DNA from: Hygrophila difformis | Lineage: Eukaryota > Streptophyta > Magnoliopsida > Lamiales > Acanthaceae | NCBI GenBank assembly: GCA_030278955.1 | Contig: JAOANR010000014.1 | Location: forward strand, 35,043,453 to 35,107,452 | Length of the DNA: 64,000 nt | Direction of reading: 5' to 3' | Part shown: piece by piece, positions 23,657 to 36,107 of the stretch | How positions within the stretch are numbered: the stretch's first letter is position 1 | Layout of the letters: every line of letters starts with the position of its first letter | Program-made: the position numbers and the translations under genes | The notes under the pieces: model-generated | What the model was told of the DNA's origin: nothing | Databases searched by the model: none | Seen by the model: only the letters and a program-made list of their open reading frames with translations

Positions 23657-23904
23657 CTTCTCTATTTTCAAATATTTTTTACGGACCCACTTTTCACACA
23701 GTACATTTTAAATCATGAATAACTCAAGTTTAGTACAAGTAAAAATTTTAAAAGTTTGATGTTTAAAAACTACACGTGAGACGAATCTAACAATATCTCA
23801 CTTGGCTATATCTTAACTTGTATAACTATGATAAAACTTTAAGTGAAAGTCTATGTGTGAATAGTAGCACATTTACAGATGTCAACAACATTTGACTACG
23901 GAAG
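23657..23904 (-). mobile_element. Stowaway-like MITE, copy 1
   Basis: Flanked by TA at 23655-23656 and 23905-23906. The interior (e.g. AAAACTACACG and CTTGGCTATAT at 23765-23815) matches the reverse complement of the MITE at 42464-42724 over most of its length. The terminal repeats are degenerate. Confidence 0.7.
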
Positions 23905-23953
23905 TAGTAACATGAAACTTATTTACATTTTATTATATTAAAAATTATACAAA

Positions 23954-26134
23954 ACGTAGAAAACCGATAAGGGAAAGCAAGGAAAGACCCGACAGAGCAC
24001 GCGGACCGCCGCACCGGCCGGTCCGGCCGGCCCGCGCCCTCCGCGCGGCCACCGCGCGGACGGAGGGTTCGCGACTCCAGGGCAGACCACGCGTGCTCCG
24101 CGCGGACAAAGGCCTATGTGCGCGTCACCAGCGCGCCAGAGGTGCAGGAGGTGTAAACTTTCCTTCCATGGCGATTTTCTTGCCAAAAATCCAATCCCTA
24201 TCGAGGGCAACCGGATCACAGCCTTTGGGAAAGGCTTAAGGGCGGATTGGGGCGCCCTCATTCTCATTTGGACAGAAAACAAAAGCTTCACCCTCTCAAA
24301 TTCTCCTCTCCAAGCCGAAATCCCTCCGAGACCACTTTCCGGCGACTACGAGGCAAACGGGAGAGGCCTCTGCTTCCTAGACCTTTGGTAAGCCATAGAT
24401 TAATGTTTTAGTCCGTCCATAACACTTAGAAACTCAAAATCTAACCCGTTTCCTTTACTACGATTTCACGCCGGAAAACGAACGAAAAGCGATCGGAGAA
24501 GTTGGCCGTTCGTCGCGACCCTAAGATCTCCGGAAACCCTTTTCAGCGACCCCATCCTCATTCTAAGTAAGTTAAAACCTTACTCACAAATGTTCGTGGT
24601 TGTTTGTTGTTTAAATCTCGAGATATTGGCTTGTAACAAAAATCGGTTATCAAAAACCCTATTTTCGTCCAATTTTAAAGACTCGCCTAAAACTCGACAT
24701 TCGGGAATTCAAACTGAAAATGTTTCAACATAAAAGTTGTTCCTAACACCTTTATCTATCTCGTGTCCAAATTTCAGCCGTTGACATTAAGTTTTGCTAT
24801 CCCAAATCACGCCGTAAACTTTCTGTGACAACCCAAACGTTTTAAAACTGTGACAGTTTTCCATATTCAACTTGATGCGTGTTTTTCACCCATTTTTCGA
24901 ATGATTTAACTTTGCATTCCTAAAAAAAAGTTGTAGATATTTGAGTCTAGATTATGCATATAAAATTTCACGGATTTTGGTGTTCATTTGATATGTCAAT
25001 CGGTCGAATTTTCAGAACTGTTTTAAAACCTATTCGGAACCCGCGAGTATGCAGTGAGTTGTGGTCGATTTTTGAGTACCAAGAATTCATTATTTCCAAA
25101 TTCTTAAAACATGAAAGTTGTTCCTTTATGTGTTTTGTAGTTACTGTAAAAATTTCGCATCGATTGGTTTTGAAATGAATTTTTAATCGGCGTTGCACGA
25201 ACCTGTGACGGAACCAGCTTTTAAGACAGAAATTATTCTTTGCAATGAACTCGAATTTCGACTCACTTCGGAACCTTATTTCCAAAAACTTAAAACATGA
25301 AAGTTGTTCGTGTGTGTGTTTTTGAACTACTGTAAAAATTTCAGAATTTTTGGTGTAAAAACGAATTTTTAATTAAGAAAGGCGTAAACTGCCTCGAATA
25401 GGATTTTTCGAACTTGAGAAAACTCGAACTATGAAAACGCGATATCGAACATTTGAGAACTTTGAAATACGAACTTTCGAAAAATCCCGTTCACTAGGCT
25501 GAGCCGATCATCATGCTATCATTATCTTTGAGACTGCCTCGTTAGTGGTCTCCTTACTATCTGAGATTGCCTCGTTAGTGATCTCGCGCGCTGTATTTTT
25601 GGATCGCCTCGTTAGTGGTCCTACTATCTTTTTGGATCGCCTCGTTAGTGGTCCTACTATCTTTTTGTATCGCCTCGTTAGTGGTCCTACTATCTTTTGA
25701 GACTGCCTCGTTAGTGGTCTCCCATTGTTTGGACTGCCTCGTTAGTGGTCCTATGTTGAGATTGCCTCGTTAGTGATCTCCCAGTATGGTGTCCTCTTCT
25801 TAGTCTACGGGATAAAATGTAAAAGACTTGTGTGAGTGTTCCATTATGCTTAAATCGTATTTATCATGTTTTTAAATTACGTATTTAAAATTATGCATCT
25901 TAATTTATGCTTTAAATTACGCTTTTAAAATTAAGTCCTTTAATCATGTTTTTCCGCTGCTAATAAATTATGTATTTTTAAATTCACGTACGGTAAGCGA
26001 AATCTTTAGTTTAAACACATGTAACCCCTTTTATTTGTTAGTTAGGGATTAACTTACTCAGTATATTTTTATACTGACAACCGTTGTCATTTTTCTTTTA
26101 CAGAGTATGTCGAGTGACGCATACGCATACACTT
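23954..26134 (+). mobile_element. Old Tekay-type element, left LTR, first part (5' truncated)
   Basis: Nearly collinear with 38474-40655 of the right LTR. The first ~279 bases of the LTR are absent, so the left edge is a truncation and its target duplication is lost. It contains a GC-rich hairpin block (24001-24110), an AT-rich leader, the covarying repeat (25530-25780), and ends where the young element is inserted. Confidence 0.9.
25530..25780 (+). repeat. Eight tandem stem-loop units with constant TGCCTCGTTAGTG core and covarying arms
   Basis: The core GCCTCGTTAGTG occurs eight times with irregular spacing of about 27-38 bp. Arms change together: GAGAC/GTCTC (units at 25530 and 25699), GAGAT/ATCTC (25563 and 25758), GGAC/GTCC (25731), GGAT/GTCC (25601, 25634; a G-U pair in RNA). 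The unit at 25667 has a broken arm (GTAT), whereas the other LTR keeps GGAT. Confidence 0.92.
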
Positions 26135-26696
26135 TGTAACATCCCGATTAATTAACTCATAATTAATTTATTTAATTGTGATTAATTCATCAATATGGGC
26201 TATGTGAAATAATTGTATATATGTGACAATTTGTTGTAGCCCAACAAATGCTTATAAGAGAATAAATAGGAATCCCATTTAATGAAAGAGATAAAGCCCA
26301 AATGGATTAAACAAGGGAAGTTTGAATTGTTGATAAATTACTTGGGCCAAAATGAGAATAAGGAAATTGCAAAGGGGTCCCTTACTTTAAATTGGGGAAA
26401 ATTAGAGAGTTAGGGCATTTTTTTTCCTTCTCATTCCCGTCAATACCTTGAGAGCAAAATTAGGGATTTCCCATGGGGAGAGCTCACGGCATTGAGGGAG
26501 GAGGGGGAAGGAGCCACTGTTTTGGAGATTGATGATGGAAAGAGCTCGACATCATCGAGGTAACGATTTCCCCAACTTCATTCATTTTCTTCTTCTTCCC
26601 TCTCGGTTCCTTCTTCCCGTTTTTTTTTTTTCTTCGCCGGAGCAAGAGAGGCGGCGCCGGTGGTTTATGCGTCGGAGGGAGGAGGCGAGAAGGTGG

Positions 26697-26919
26697 AGCT
26701 CGCCGGATGGCGAGCTGCTGCTCGGGAGAGCAGCGCACAGGTGTGCGCTGCTGTGCAGCGGCGTTTTGCCGCTGCCGCTGTGGCGGCCGCCGGCCTGTCG
26801 CCGGTGGCTGGGGGCGGCGCTGGAAGGAGGTGTGGCCGGAGGTGAGGCCACGACGTCGGGTGCAGCTCGCCGGAGGCGAGCTGCCGCTGTTGGGAAGACA
26901 GCGCGCCTCCGCGCGCTGT
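26697..26919. repeat. GC-rich hairpin series in the 5' LTR (same in the 3' LTR at about 33304-33526)
   Basis: Perfect stems with loops of 3-5: 26697-26704/26709-26716 (AGCTCGCC), 26729-26738/26743-26752 (AGCAGCGCAC), 26755-26762/26768-26775 (GCAGCGGC), 26862-26871/26875-26884 (GCAGCTCGCC), and 26898-26906/26911-26919 (ACAGCGCGC). Arms CAGCGCAC/GTGCGCTG and CAGCGCGC/GCGCGCTG differ by a compensated base pair. Confidence 0.9.
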
Positions 26920-28300
26920 GGTGGCAGGGCAGCGGCTATGCCGCCGCCGCTGCTGGGACGGCCGCCGGCCAGTCGCCGGCGGTGTGGTGGTGGAGGCGGC
27001 GGTGCATGGTGTTGGTTTGGTTGGTGTGTTAACTTGTTTGAATACTATTGTTCAATATGGATTTAATTTGGTTTTGCAGTATTCAATTCCTTGTTTAAAT
27101 GTATAAGGTTGTGAATCCTTAGAGCAATTTATGTATTGGCTTGGTTGTTGGAATATTTGGATTTTTGGAAGTGTCAAAATTGGGGATAGAGTAGGAATAT
27201 GATTTGGGGGAGTTCTTGGAGTGATATATTGATTAGTTAATTTTTAGAGTATGTGAGTCTGGTTTATATGGATTGATTGGATTATGGTTAAGTGGATTGA
27301 AGGATTTTATGGCTTAAATGATGATGAATTCCATAATCTAAATTGTATGTGTATTTGGTGTACTTATGCACTAAGGTGGAATGCTCAAGTTTTATGGATT
27401 TTGTTGGGTATTTTATAGTCAAGTTTGACATGGATTTTAATGTTGCTAGTTAGTTTCAAGTGTGGAAATTGTTTTATAAAAGTTCTTGCATTCTTGTATA
27501 AATGGACTTGAGTTGGGATCCTTGAACTATGTTGAATTGGTTTTGGTAATTCTTGACATTAAGGTTGGGATTCTTGAAGTAAAATTGGAAGTTGATTTAT
27601 ATGGTTATTTTGAATGTGGGAATTGAATATTGGAGTATTTGTTAGAAATATGAGACTTGTTGGTGCAAGTGAACCATTTGAGATATCTTGCTAGTATTTA
27701 ATGTGGGAATACTTGAATGCTTGGAGAACTTGTAGTATATAGTGTGGCATGTTGGATTGAATTATTCTTTATATTATTGATGTTGTTGGGTTATTCAATA
27801 TTAGTCAATTCTATGTTGATAAACATAGAATTGGAAGTGTTGGGTGGTTGATTTGGAGGGATTATAAAAAGGGGATTAGAGGTGGTTGTTGGTGTTGGAG
27901 ATAAGAGGAGATGATGAAATTGGTATTGTTAAATTATTTTAATTCTTATGATGATATTATTGTACAGGGAACGAGTGTGGACTTGTATTGAAGCCACGTG
28001 AAAGTTGAAGTTGTACAAAGGGAGCTTGAAGATTTATAATAAATGCAAGGTTTAGAATAGCAAATTAGATCGGGGTTAGGAATAGACTAGTATAGTCTAT
28101 GTTGCCTTAGTATTGGGAACTCTCGTGTGTACGGATTCCCTGCGCATAATGAGGATGCCTTAGAATTAGGCTAGAACTGCTTGCGAATATCTCACGGATG
28201 ATTATGCTCATAACCTGGAACTTAGTTGCAATTAGAGAAGATCTACCATGCCTTAGTTTAGGATGGAATCTTGTGTTGCTTCTATTTTGATGTTATGAGT

Positions 28301-28419
28301 TGAGTGCCGATATGTGGGACTTGGCACACCCCTGATTATACTTAACTCGCGATGAGTTGTTGGTGCCGATATGTGGGACTTGGCACACCCCTGATTATAC
28401 TTAACTCGCGATGAGTTGT
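28301..28419 (+). repeat. Direct duplication of ~59 bp in the young LTR
   Basis: The block running from GTGCCGATATGTGGGACTTG to CGCGATGAGTTGTT is present twice in tandem; the same duplication is in the 3' LTR near 34910-35026, so it predates this insertion. Confidence 0.9.
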
Positions 28420-28517
28420 TTATTTTGTCATGATACGTTGATTTACGTATGGACATGTGATTGAATTGAATCTGAATATCTGTGATGATATGTTGGTGAA
28501 TCAAAAATTATGCTTCG

Positions 28518-28650
28518 AGGGTATTGGATACCCTATGCTTACGAGTCGGTATCCGATTGGGCATAGTCAGTATCTACCCTGGGCATTGAGACTGAAAAGG
28601 ATTTATATCCTAGTCTGAATTTGGCTAGAAAGGGCTCATGACCCTTAGCC
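28518..28650. repeat. Three stem-loops, two of them nested, in the young LTR
   Basis: 28518-28524/28528-28534 (AGGGTAT, loop TGG). 28598-28602/28607-28611 (AGGAT, loop TTAT) inside 28589-28593/28612-28616 (AGACT/AGTCT). 28631-28634/28642-28645 inside 28623-28627/28646-28650 (GGCTA/TAGCC). Confidence 0.8.
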
Positions 28651-29503
28651 TGACCCGCTTGCCGTAAGCCACGATCTCAGCTGTTAGTGTCCGCGGCGGG
28701 GGCACTGTGGGTATGTCTCCCGACCATTAAGGGGAGTGGACCCTTATATGGGGGGGAATACCGACCATGGTACCTAGGTGCGCGCTAGACATGCTTATGT
28801 GTTGCATTTAGGGTAGATAGACATCTTAGGTCATAACATATCATCTCATCATCCATCATTCATTTTATCTGCAGTGGTTGAAGCACCGGTATGGGACGGT
28901 GTGATGTTTACTTTCTGTATTTATTTTATGTCCTTAATTATTGTTATCATTATTGTTATTATTATTGTTCTTATTATTTATATAGTATAGTGTTATCATT
29001 ATTGTGCCCCGTTTCCCCTGCTATATCTATTCCTTGCCAGTACGTTGTACTGACACCTTGTTGCTGTTGTCTGTTTTATAGATCCTCCTACGGATAGCGC
29101 AGAGCACGATGATGGGGGTTCGGGTTGAGTGGACTAGCTAAGCTGCATTCCTTATAATTGTTGTTTAGAATAAATATTACATGCTCTTGTCTGATCTTTG
29201 ATGAGAATATTTGTTATTCCTTAAATGCGATCGGTGTGTCACATTTATTTATTTATTGGTTATTTCCGGTATTGGATGTGCGGCCATGTTACTATATTAT
29301 TTCAGGGCTTGTCGCCCGGATATGCCATGTATTGTTCCTGGGATTATATACTGCTTTTGTTAGCATTTATTTGATTGTGAGACAGGTTTGTGCTTATACC
29401 TCGCTTCGTATTGACTATCTAAGCTGAGTGATCAACAGTTTAGAATAGTTAATACGGCGGTGGCGTCACGAAAATGGTTTTAAATTTTCGGGGCGTTACA
29501 ATT

Positions 29504-29515
29504 TGGTATCAGAGC
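29504..29515 (+). other. Primer binding site, tRNA-iMet (young element)
   Basis: TGGTATCAGAGC three bases after the 5' LTR end, complementary to the 3' end of initiator tRNA-Met. Confidence 0.95.
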
Positions 29516-32500
29516 GGGCTTGCTCTATTATGTGCTTAAAACTTGATAAAAGCATGTGGTGAGGTGTGCGGGGATTGCATATAGGATAGGTTTGCATTGT
29601 CATATGCTGGTTAGATTTATTCTTATGCTATGGTATCCTGTTTATATATTGCGCACCTTGTGGATTCGAGCCATGGTTTGCGAGATAACTATGGACGAAT
29701 AACAAGGATATTCCAAGAGATCTATTCTTTAAATTCTGTTAGCAACTTGTTTAGAAGTTGCTGAGTAATTATTTCTATTATTACTACTTCTTGCTTGGTA
29801 ATTCTGTTAGCTTATTATATTGTGATAATGTATGGAATCTGTCGTTAAGGTAAATTGCAGGTATTGAGCAACGGGACACGCACATCCATGCCATGCGGAT
29901 ATGTGATGATGATCCATTGTCGGCAGGTGACTAGAACATCAGGAGAATAATATCTCAGACGTCTTTAAATCTTAAAGATGTATATGGTAACTCATCCGGT
30001 TGTAGCGATTGACGGATTTAAGATGACACTTAACTCGAGACATCGAATGGAGTATACCGCAGAGATTAATCGGAGGCGTTGATGCGAGTTAATGACGGGA
30101 AGCGCAATGCTCGTAATGTTGATATATATGTATATATGTGTTTATTTATTGGATATGCTTTATTTCTCAATCCTTTCATTTCATTTTCTTAATTATGAGA
30201 AAATGAATCCTCCCATTATTTTCCTTATCTCTTTGCCGATCCTTTGGTGTACTTTCAGTGCCAGTTCTTTTCTATGAATTGAGCTTTCCCATTTGTATCT
30301 TGCACCGTCAAATCACTCTTGAGGCCATCTGAATGGTTCCATTGATATTCTGTCAGCATTGATATTTTTCATGCCGTTTCAATATTTTAAATAATTCGAA
30401 TTTCATTTCAGCTGCACTGATATATGTAAATGCATTTATTTAAATTTCCAATCCTCCCTATCGTTCTCCATTATTGTATGATAACTTTGCCATCGACTTC
30501 CTTACGTCTTCTGGAAGTCCTTGTATATCCTTCGGAGTCCGCTCTTTCTTCCTCGTTATCATTTGTCATTCTTAGTTCATACTACTATTCTTTTCCACCC
30601 GGAGTAGAGTAGTTACTTACAGGGTATTCCGTTAATTCCTCATGTTTTCTACTTATTTGTTATCCCTACAATAATTTGGAGTCTCTATCAGTCAGTGTCA
30701 TTCCTTTTACTAATCCGTATCATCTCGTTTTGGTTCACTTATTTAATTATATTTGTTCCATTATAGAATAGCATCCTTGTCTGTATCTTTGTTTCCGCGG
30801 TATATTTTCTATTCATTTTAGAAACCTATACAATTATTATCTACTTGACACCCTCCCAATAATTTAAATTCTCACCATTCCGATTCTTTTTCACCAACAT
30901 TGGACTGTTATCTACTTCGCGAATTCCTTTTTAACTGAAACTGAATTGTTTCACTCTCGGTCTATTTGTCTGTGTTGTTCTATTATGCGATGATGTTTTC
31001 GGCTCGAACTTCTAGTACGGAAATTGATAAGGCTCCTGCAAGGCCTACTATTTTCTACTATCTTCCATTCCAGTATTCTACTTGAGGGTGATCGAGTGTG
31101 TTTTAATGCATCTTGATAACCTATTTCTAATTGCATTCGCTCTTCAACTTTTTAGTTGAAGTACTCTTCGCTAATATAAAAACATCTTGTTGTAAAATAA
31201 GGTGTTTTACGTATCTGTATTCGTTATGTGCTCCGCAAGCAACGATTTTCAGTTGTTCTGCATTCTTTCCACCTGTATCGGAAGATTTTGGCTTTCGATA
31301 TAATTCTGAATTTACCATACTCCTGGAAATTCGATCTCACTTTCTACCTTGCGTTGGAGATTGTTCAATTCTTTTTGCAATGCAGGTTTACCTCAAGGCG
31401 AGAATTCCTATGGAATCGTTGAGATAACACTGCACCTTGTGCAATTGCCATAAAGGGGTATGAAGCAAAACGTCCAACAGTGCGAAGTTGAGGGAGATTG
31501 ATTCAATATGTAAATGGACGATCTGGAGCAGAACTAAGTCCTAACACAATCCAAATAAATTCTCGGGGAGTTAGTTAATTGTTTCAACAGTTAGGAATTG
31601 TGTAATAAATCCTCGGAAGGGATGGAATCTCGGAATGCCATCAAGACTAACACTACGTGCCGTAGATTGAGATGGCTCACGGGGTAAAATTCACTGAAGT
31701 TGGGATCGTTAAGCATGGTCATTGAGTGGATTGTATCAGAATTTTCAACGTTTCAATGAGAAAACACGAGACCGACGAGATAATTGTGTGATAACATGCA
31801 AGGAACAGAAGCTTCAGGCCAGCATGATGATTGTATTCTAGTAATCCTGATGCATGATGTTAAAAGTGTGAGAAGGAAGACGATATGAGCGTGAGACTCG
31901 CAGGTTACCAATAGACGGTGAGCTCATTTAAAGACAATATATTTAATTGATTTGTCTAAAGTCGATGGAGAAGTAGAGAAAAAGGCTACTGCTCGTAATG
32001 GGATGTCGGATCTAATAAAGAATTTTATTGACTGGATCCGAGTTTGTGAATTAGCTTCTTATGCGAGTGGGGAGAAACATCCGATGATGTTAGATTCCTC
32101 ATATGATAGCCAACACTGTTAGAGTGCTAAGTTGGCATCATCTAAGAACTAATTTATAGTCAAGTGATGAAAACTTCATCAAATGAGTGGCTATTCAAAA
32201 TTAGAAGAGTAGAGTTCATAACTCTTCATGAGACAACCAGACTTGTCGAAAATTATCAGAGACGGGTTAAAGAAGAGACTCCGAACAAACAAAAGGTTAT
32301 GTGGTTATGAAGAGGTAAAATTTGGAACTACAATAAGATTGTTGTCTAATTAATGTATTTCATGTACGTGAAATAAAGAGAATTGGATATAGAGCTAAAC
32401 AGAACTTTAGGTAATGAGATCGCCTAGAAGCATTAAGAGGATGCGGAATGCGATCCACTACTTGAGCCCATAGTTGGAGGCTATAACATACATGATGTGT

Positions 32501-32726
32501 TCCCCATATCGCAATTGATAGAATTGGTATATTATTTACATGGAATCATGGAACCTGATGATGAGGAACTTGACGAGAGTCAAGAATATGATTTCTAAAT
32601 GTGACACGACACGTTTAATTAAACCGAAAGAAGCATACGGAAAGTGTTTAAAGTGAATCTCACTCTGATTCATTGAGGATAACCTTTTAATTCATACCCT
32701 TATTTCATTCGAGGACGAATGATCCT
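29516..32726 (+). other. Interior of the young element, no coding frame
   Basis: AT-rich sequence with only short scattered frames, e.g. about 98 codons at 31131-31427, without recognisable domains. The end (TTTCATTCGAGGACGAATGA, 32704-32723) resembles the 3' end region of Tekay-type elements. I see no gag, protease, RT or integrase motif on either strand. Confidence 0.75.
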
Positions 32727-32739
32727 AAGGGGGAGAGAA
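32727..32739 (+). other. Polypurine tract (young element)
   Basis: AAGGGGGAGAGAA immediately before the 3' LTR start TGTAACATCCC. Confidence 0.93.
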
Positions 32740-35700
32740 TGTAACATCCCGATTAATTAACTCATAATTAATTTATTTAATTGTGATTAATTCATCAATA
32801 TGGGCTATGTGAAATAATTGTATATATGTGACAATTTGTTGTAGCCCAACAAATGCTTATAAGAGAATAAATAGGAATCCCATTTAATGAAAGAGATAAA
32901 GCCCAAATGGATTAAACAAGGGAAGTTTGAATTGTTGATAAATTACTTGGGCCAAAATGAGAATAAGGAAATTGCAAAGGGGTCCCTTACTTTAAATTGG
33001 GGAAAATTAGAGAGTTAGGGCATTTTTTTTCCTTCTCATTCCCGTCAATACCTTGAGAGCAAAATTAGGGATTTCCCATGGGGAGAGCTCACGGCATTGA
33101 GGGAGGAGGGGGAAGGAGCCACTGTTTTGGAGATTGATGATGGAAAGAGCTCGACATCATCGAGGTAACGATTTCCCCATCTTCATTCATTTTCTTCTTC
33201 TTCCCTCTCGGTTCCTTCTTCCCGTTTTTTTTTTTTTTCTTCGCCGGAGCAAGAGAGGCGGCGCCGGTGGTTTATGCGTCGGAGGGAGGAGGCGAGAAGG
33301 TGGAGCTCGCCGGATGGCGAGCTGCTGCTCGGGAGAGCAGCGCACAGGTGTGCGCTGCTGTGCAGCGGCGTTTTGCCGCTGCCGCTGTGGCGGCCGCCGG
33401 CCTGTCGCCGGTGGCTGGGGGCGGCGCTGGAAGGAGGTGTGGCCGGAGGTGAGGCCACGACGTCGGGTGCAGCTCGCCGGAGGCGAGCTGCCGCTGTTGG
33501 GAAGACAGCGCGCCTCCGCGCGCTGTGGTGGCAGGGCAGCGGCTATGCCGCCGCCGCTGCTGGGACGGCCGCCGGCCAGTCGCCGGCGGTGTGGTGGTGG
33601 AGGCGGCGGTGCATGGTGTTGGTTTGGTTGGTGTGTTAACTTGTTTGAATATTATTGTTCAATATGGATTTAATTTGGTTTTGCAGTATTCAATTCCTTG
33701 TTTAAATGTATAAGGTTGTGAATCCTTAGAGCAATTTATGTATTGGCTTGGTTGTTGGAATATTTGGATTTTTGGAAGTGTCAAAATTGGGGATAGAGTA
33801 GGAATATGATTTGGGGGAGTTCTTGGAGTGATATATTGATTAGTTAATTTTTAGAGTATGTGAGTTTGGTTTATATGGATTGATTGGATTATGGTTAAGT
33901 GGATTGAAGGATTTTATGGCTTAAATGATGATGAATTCCATAATCTAAATTGTATGTGTATTTGGTGTACTTATGCACTAAGGTGGAATGCTCAAGTTTT
34001 ATGGATTTTGTTGGGTATTCTATAGTCAAGTTTGACATGGATTTTAATGTTGCTAGTTAGTTTCAAGTGTGGAAATTGTTTTATAAAAGTTCTTGCATTC
34101 TTGTATAAATGGACTTGAGTTGGGATCCTTGAACTATGTTGAATTGGTTTTGGTAATTCTTGACATTAAGGTTGGGATTCTTGAAGTAAAATTGGAAGTT
34201 GATTTATATGGTTATTTTGAATGTGGGAATTGAATATTGGAGTATTTGTTAGAAATATGAGACTTGTTGGTGCAAGTGAACCATTTGAGATATCTTGCTA
34301 GTATTTAATGTGGGAATACTTGAATGCTTGGAGAACTTGTAGTATATAGTGTGGCATGTTGGATTGAATTATTCTTTATATTATTGATGTTGTTGGGTTA
34401 TTCAATATTAGTCAATTCTATGTTGATAAACATAGAATTGGAAGTGTTGGGTGGTTGATTTGGAGGGATTATAAAAAGGGGATTAGAGGTGGTTGTTGGT
34501 GTTGGAGATAAGAGGAGATGATGAAATTGGTATTGTTAAATTATTTTAATTCTTATGATGATATTATTGTACAGGGAACGAGTGTGGACTTGTATTGAAG
34601 CCACGTGAAAGTTGAAGTTGTACAAAGGGAGCTTGAAGATTTATAATAAAGGCAAGGTTTAGAATAGCAAATTAGATCGGGGTTAGGAATAGACTAGTAT
34701 AGTCTATGTTGCCTTAGTATTGGGAACTCTCGTGTGTACGGATTCCCTGCGCATAATGAGGATGCCTTAGAATTAGGCTAGAACTGCTTGCGAATATCTC
34801 ACGGATGATTATGCTCATAACCTGGAACTTAGTTGCAATTAGAGAAGATCTACCATGCCTTAGTTTAGGATGGAATCTTGCGTTGCTTCTATTTTGATGT
34901 TATGAGTTGAGTGCCGATATGTGGGACTTGGCACACCCCTGATTATACTTAACTCGCGATGAGTTGTTGGTGCCGATATGTGGGACTTGGCACACCCCTG
35001 ATTATACTTAACTCGCGATGAGTTGTTTATTTTGTCATGATACGTTGATTTACGTATGGACATGTGATTGAATTGAATCTGAATATCTGTGATGATATGT
35101 TGGTGAATCAAAAATTATGCTTCGAGGGTATTGGATACCCTATGCTTACGAGTCGGTATCCGATTGGGCATAGTCAGTATCTACCCTGGGCATTGAGACT
35201 GAAAAGGATTTATATCCTAGTCTGAATTTGGCTAGAAAGGGCTCATGACCCTTAGCCTGACCCGCTTGCCGTAAGCCACGATCTCAGCTGTTAGTGTCCG
35301 CGGCGGGGGCACTGTGGGTATGTCTCCCGACCATTAAGGGGAGTGGACCCTTATATGGGGGGGAATACCGACCATGGTACCTAGGTGCGCGCTAGACATG
35401 CTTATGTGTTGCATTTAGGGTAGATAGACATCTTAGGTCATAACATATCATCTCATCATCCATCATTCATTTTATCTGCAGTGGTTGAAGCACCGGTATG
35501 GGACGGTGTGATGTTTACTTTCTGTATTTATTTTATGTCCTTAATTATTGTTATCATTATTGTTATTATTATTGTTCTTATTATTTATATAGTATAGTGT
35601 TATCATTATTGTGCCCCGTTTCCCCTGCTATATCTATTCCTTGCCAGTACGTTGTACTGACACCTTGTTGCTGTTGTCTGTTTTATAGATCCTCCTACGG

Positions 35701-36107
35701 ATAGCGCAGAGCACGATGATGGGGGTTCGGGTTGAGTGGACTAGCTAGGCTGCATTCCTTATAATTGTTGTTTAGAATAAATATTACATGCTCTTGTCTG
35801 ATCTTTGATGAGAATATTTGTTATTCCTTAAATGCGATCGGTGTGTCACATTTATTTATTTATTGGTTATTTCCGGTATTGGATGTGCGGCCATGTTACT
35901 ATATTATTTCAGGGCTTGTCGCCCGGATATGCCATGTATTGTTCCTGGGATTATATACTGCTTTTGTTGGCATTTATTTGATTGTGAGACAGGTTTGTGC
36001 TTATACCTCGCTTCGTATTGACTATCTAAGCTGAGTGATCAACAGTTTAGAATAGTTAATACGGCGGTGGCGTCACGAAAATGGTTTTAAATTTTCGGGG
36101 CGTTACA
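32740..36107 (+). repeat. 3' LTR of the young element (3368 bp)
   Basis: Near-identical to 26135-29500. Ends GGGGCGTTACA at 36107, followed by the CACTT target duplication. Confidence 0.95.

Larger units (their letters stand above)
26135..29500 (+). repeat. 5' LTR of the young element (3366 bp)
   Basis: Begins TGTAACATCCCG and ends GGGGCGTTACA. By eye it differs from the 3' LTR by about nine substitutions and two T in a T-run (12 versus 14 after 26619), about 0.3%, so the insertion is recent. Contains GC-rich hairpins (26697-26950), a duplicated 59-bp block (about 28301-28419) and AT-moderate hairpins (28518-28650). Small GC-rich frames at 26529-27066 look like structure-driven open frames, not genes. 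Confidence 0.95.
26135..36107 (+). mobile_element. Young non-autonomous LTR retrotransposon (LARD-like), complete, nested
   Basis: Two near-identical LTRs (26135-29500 and 32740-36107), an iMet primer site, a polypurine tract and a 5-bp target duplication CACTT (26130-26134 and 36108-36112). The pre-insertion sequence is preserved in the other copy of the host LTR at about 40641-40660. The 3.2 kb interior has no gag or pol frame, so it must move with enzymes from another element. The sequence before the polypurine tract and the TGTAAC..GTTACA ends suggest a Tekay-type relative. Confidence 0.95.

Noticed and set aside
26529..27066. GC-rich frames of 119-167 codons in the young LTR
   Set aside because: They lie within hairpin-rich LTR leader, overlap on both strands and have no domain; a copy exists in the other LTR only because LTRs are duplicated.
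31131..31427. 98-codon frame in the young element interior
   Set aside because: No recognisable retroelement motif and no conservation evidence available.
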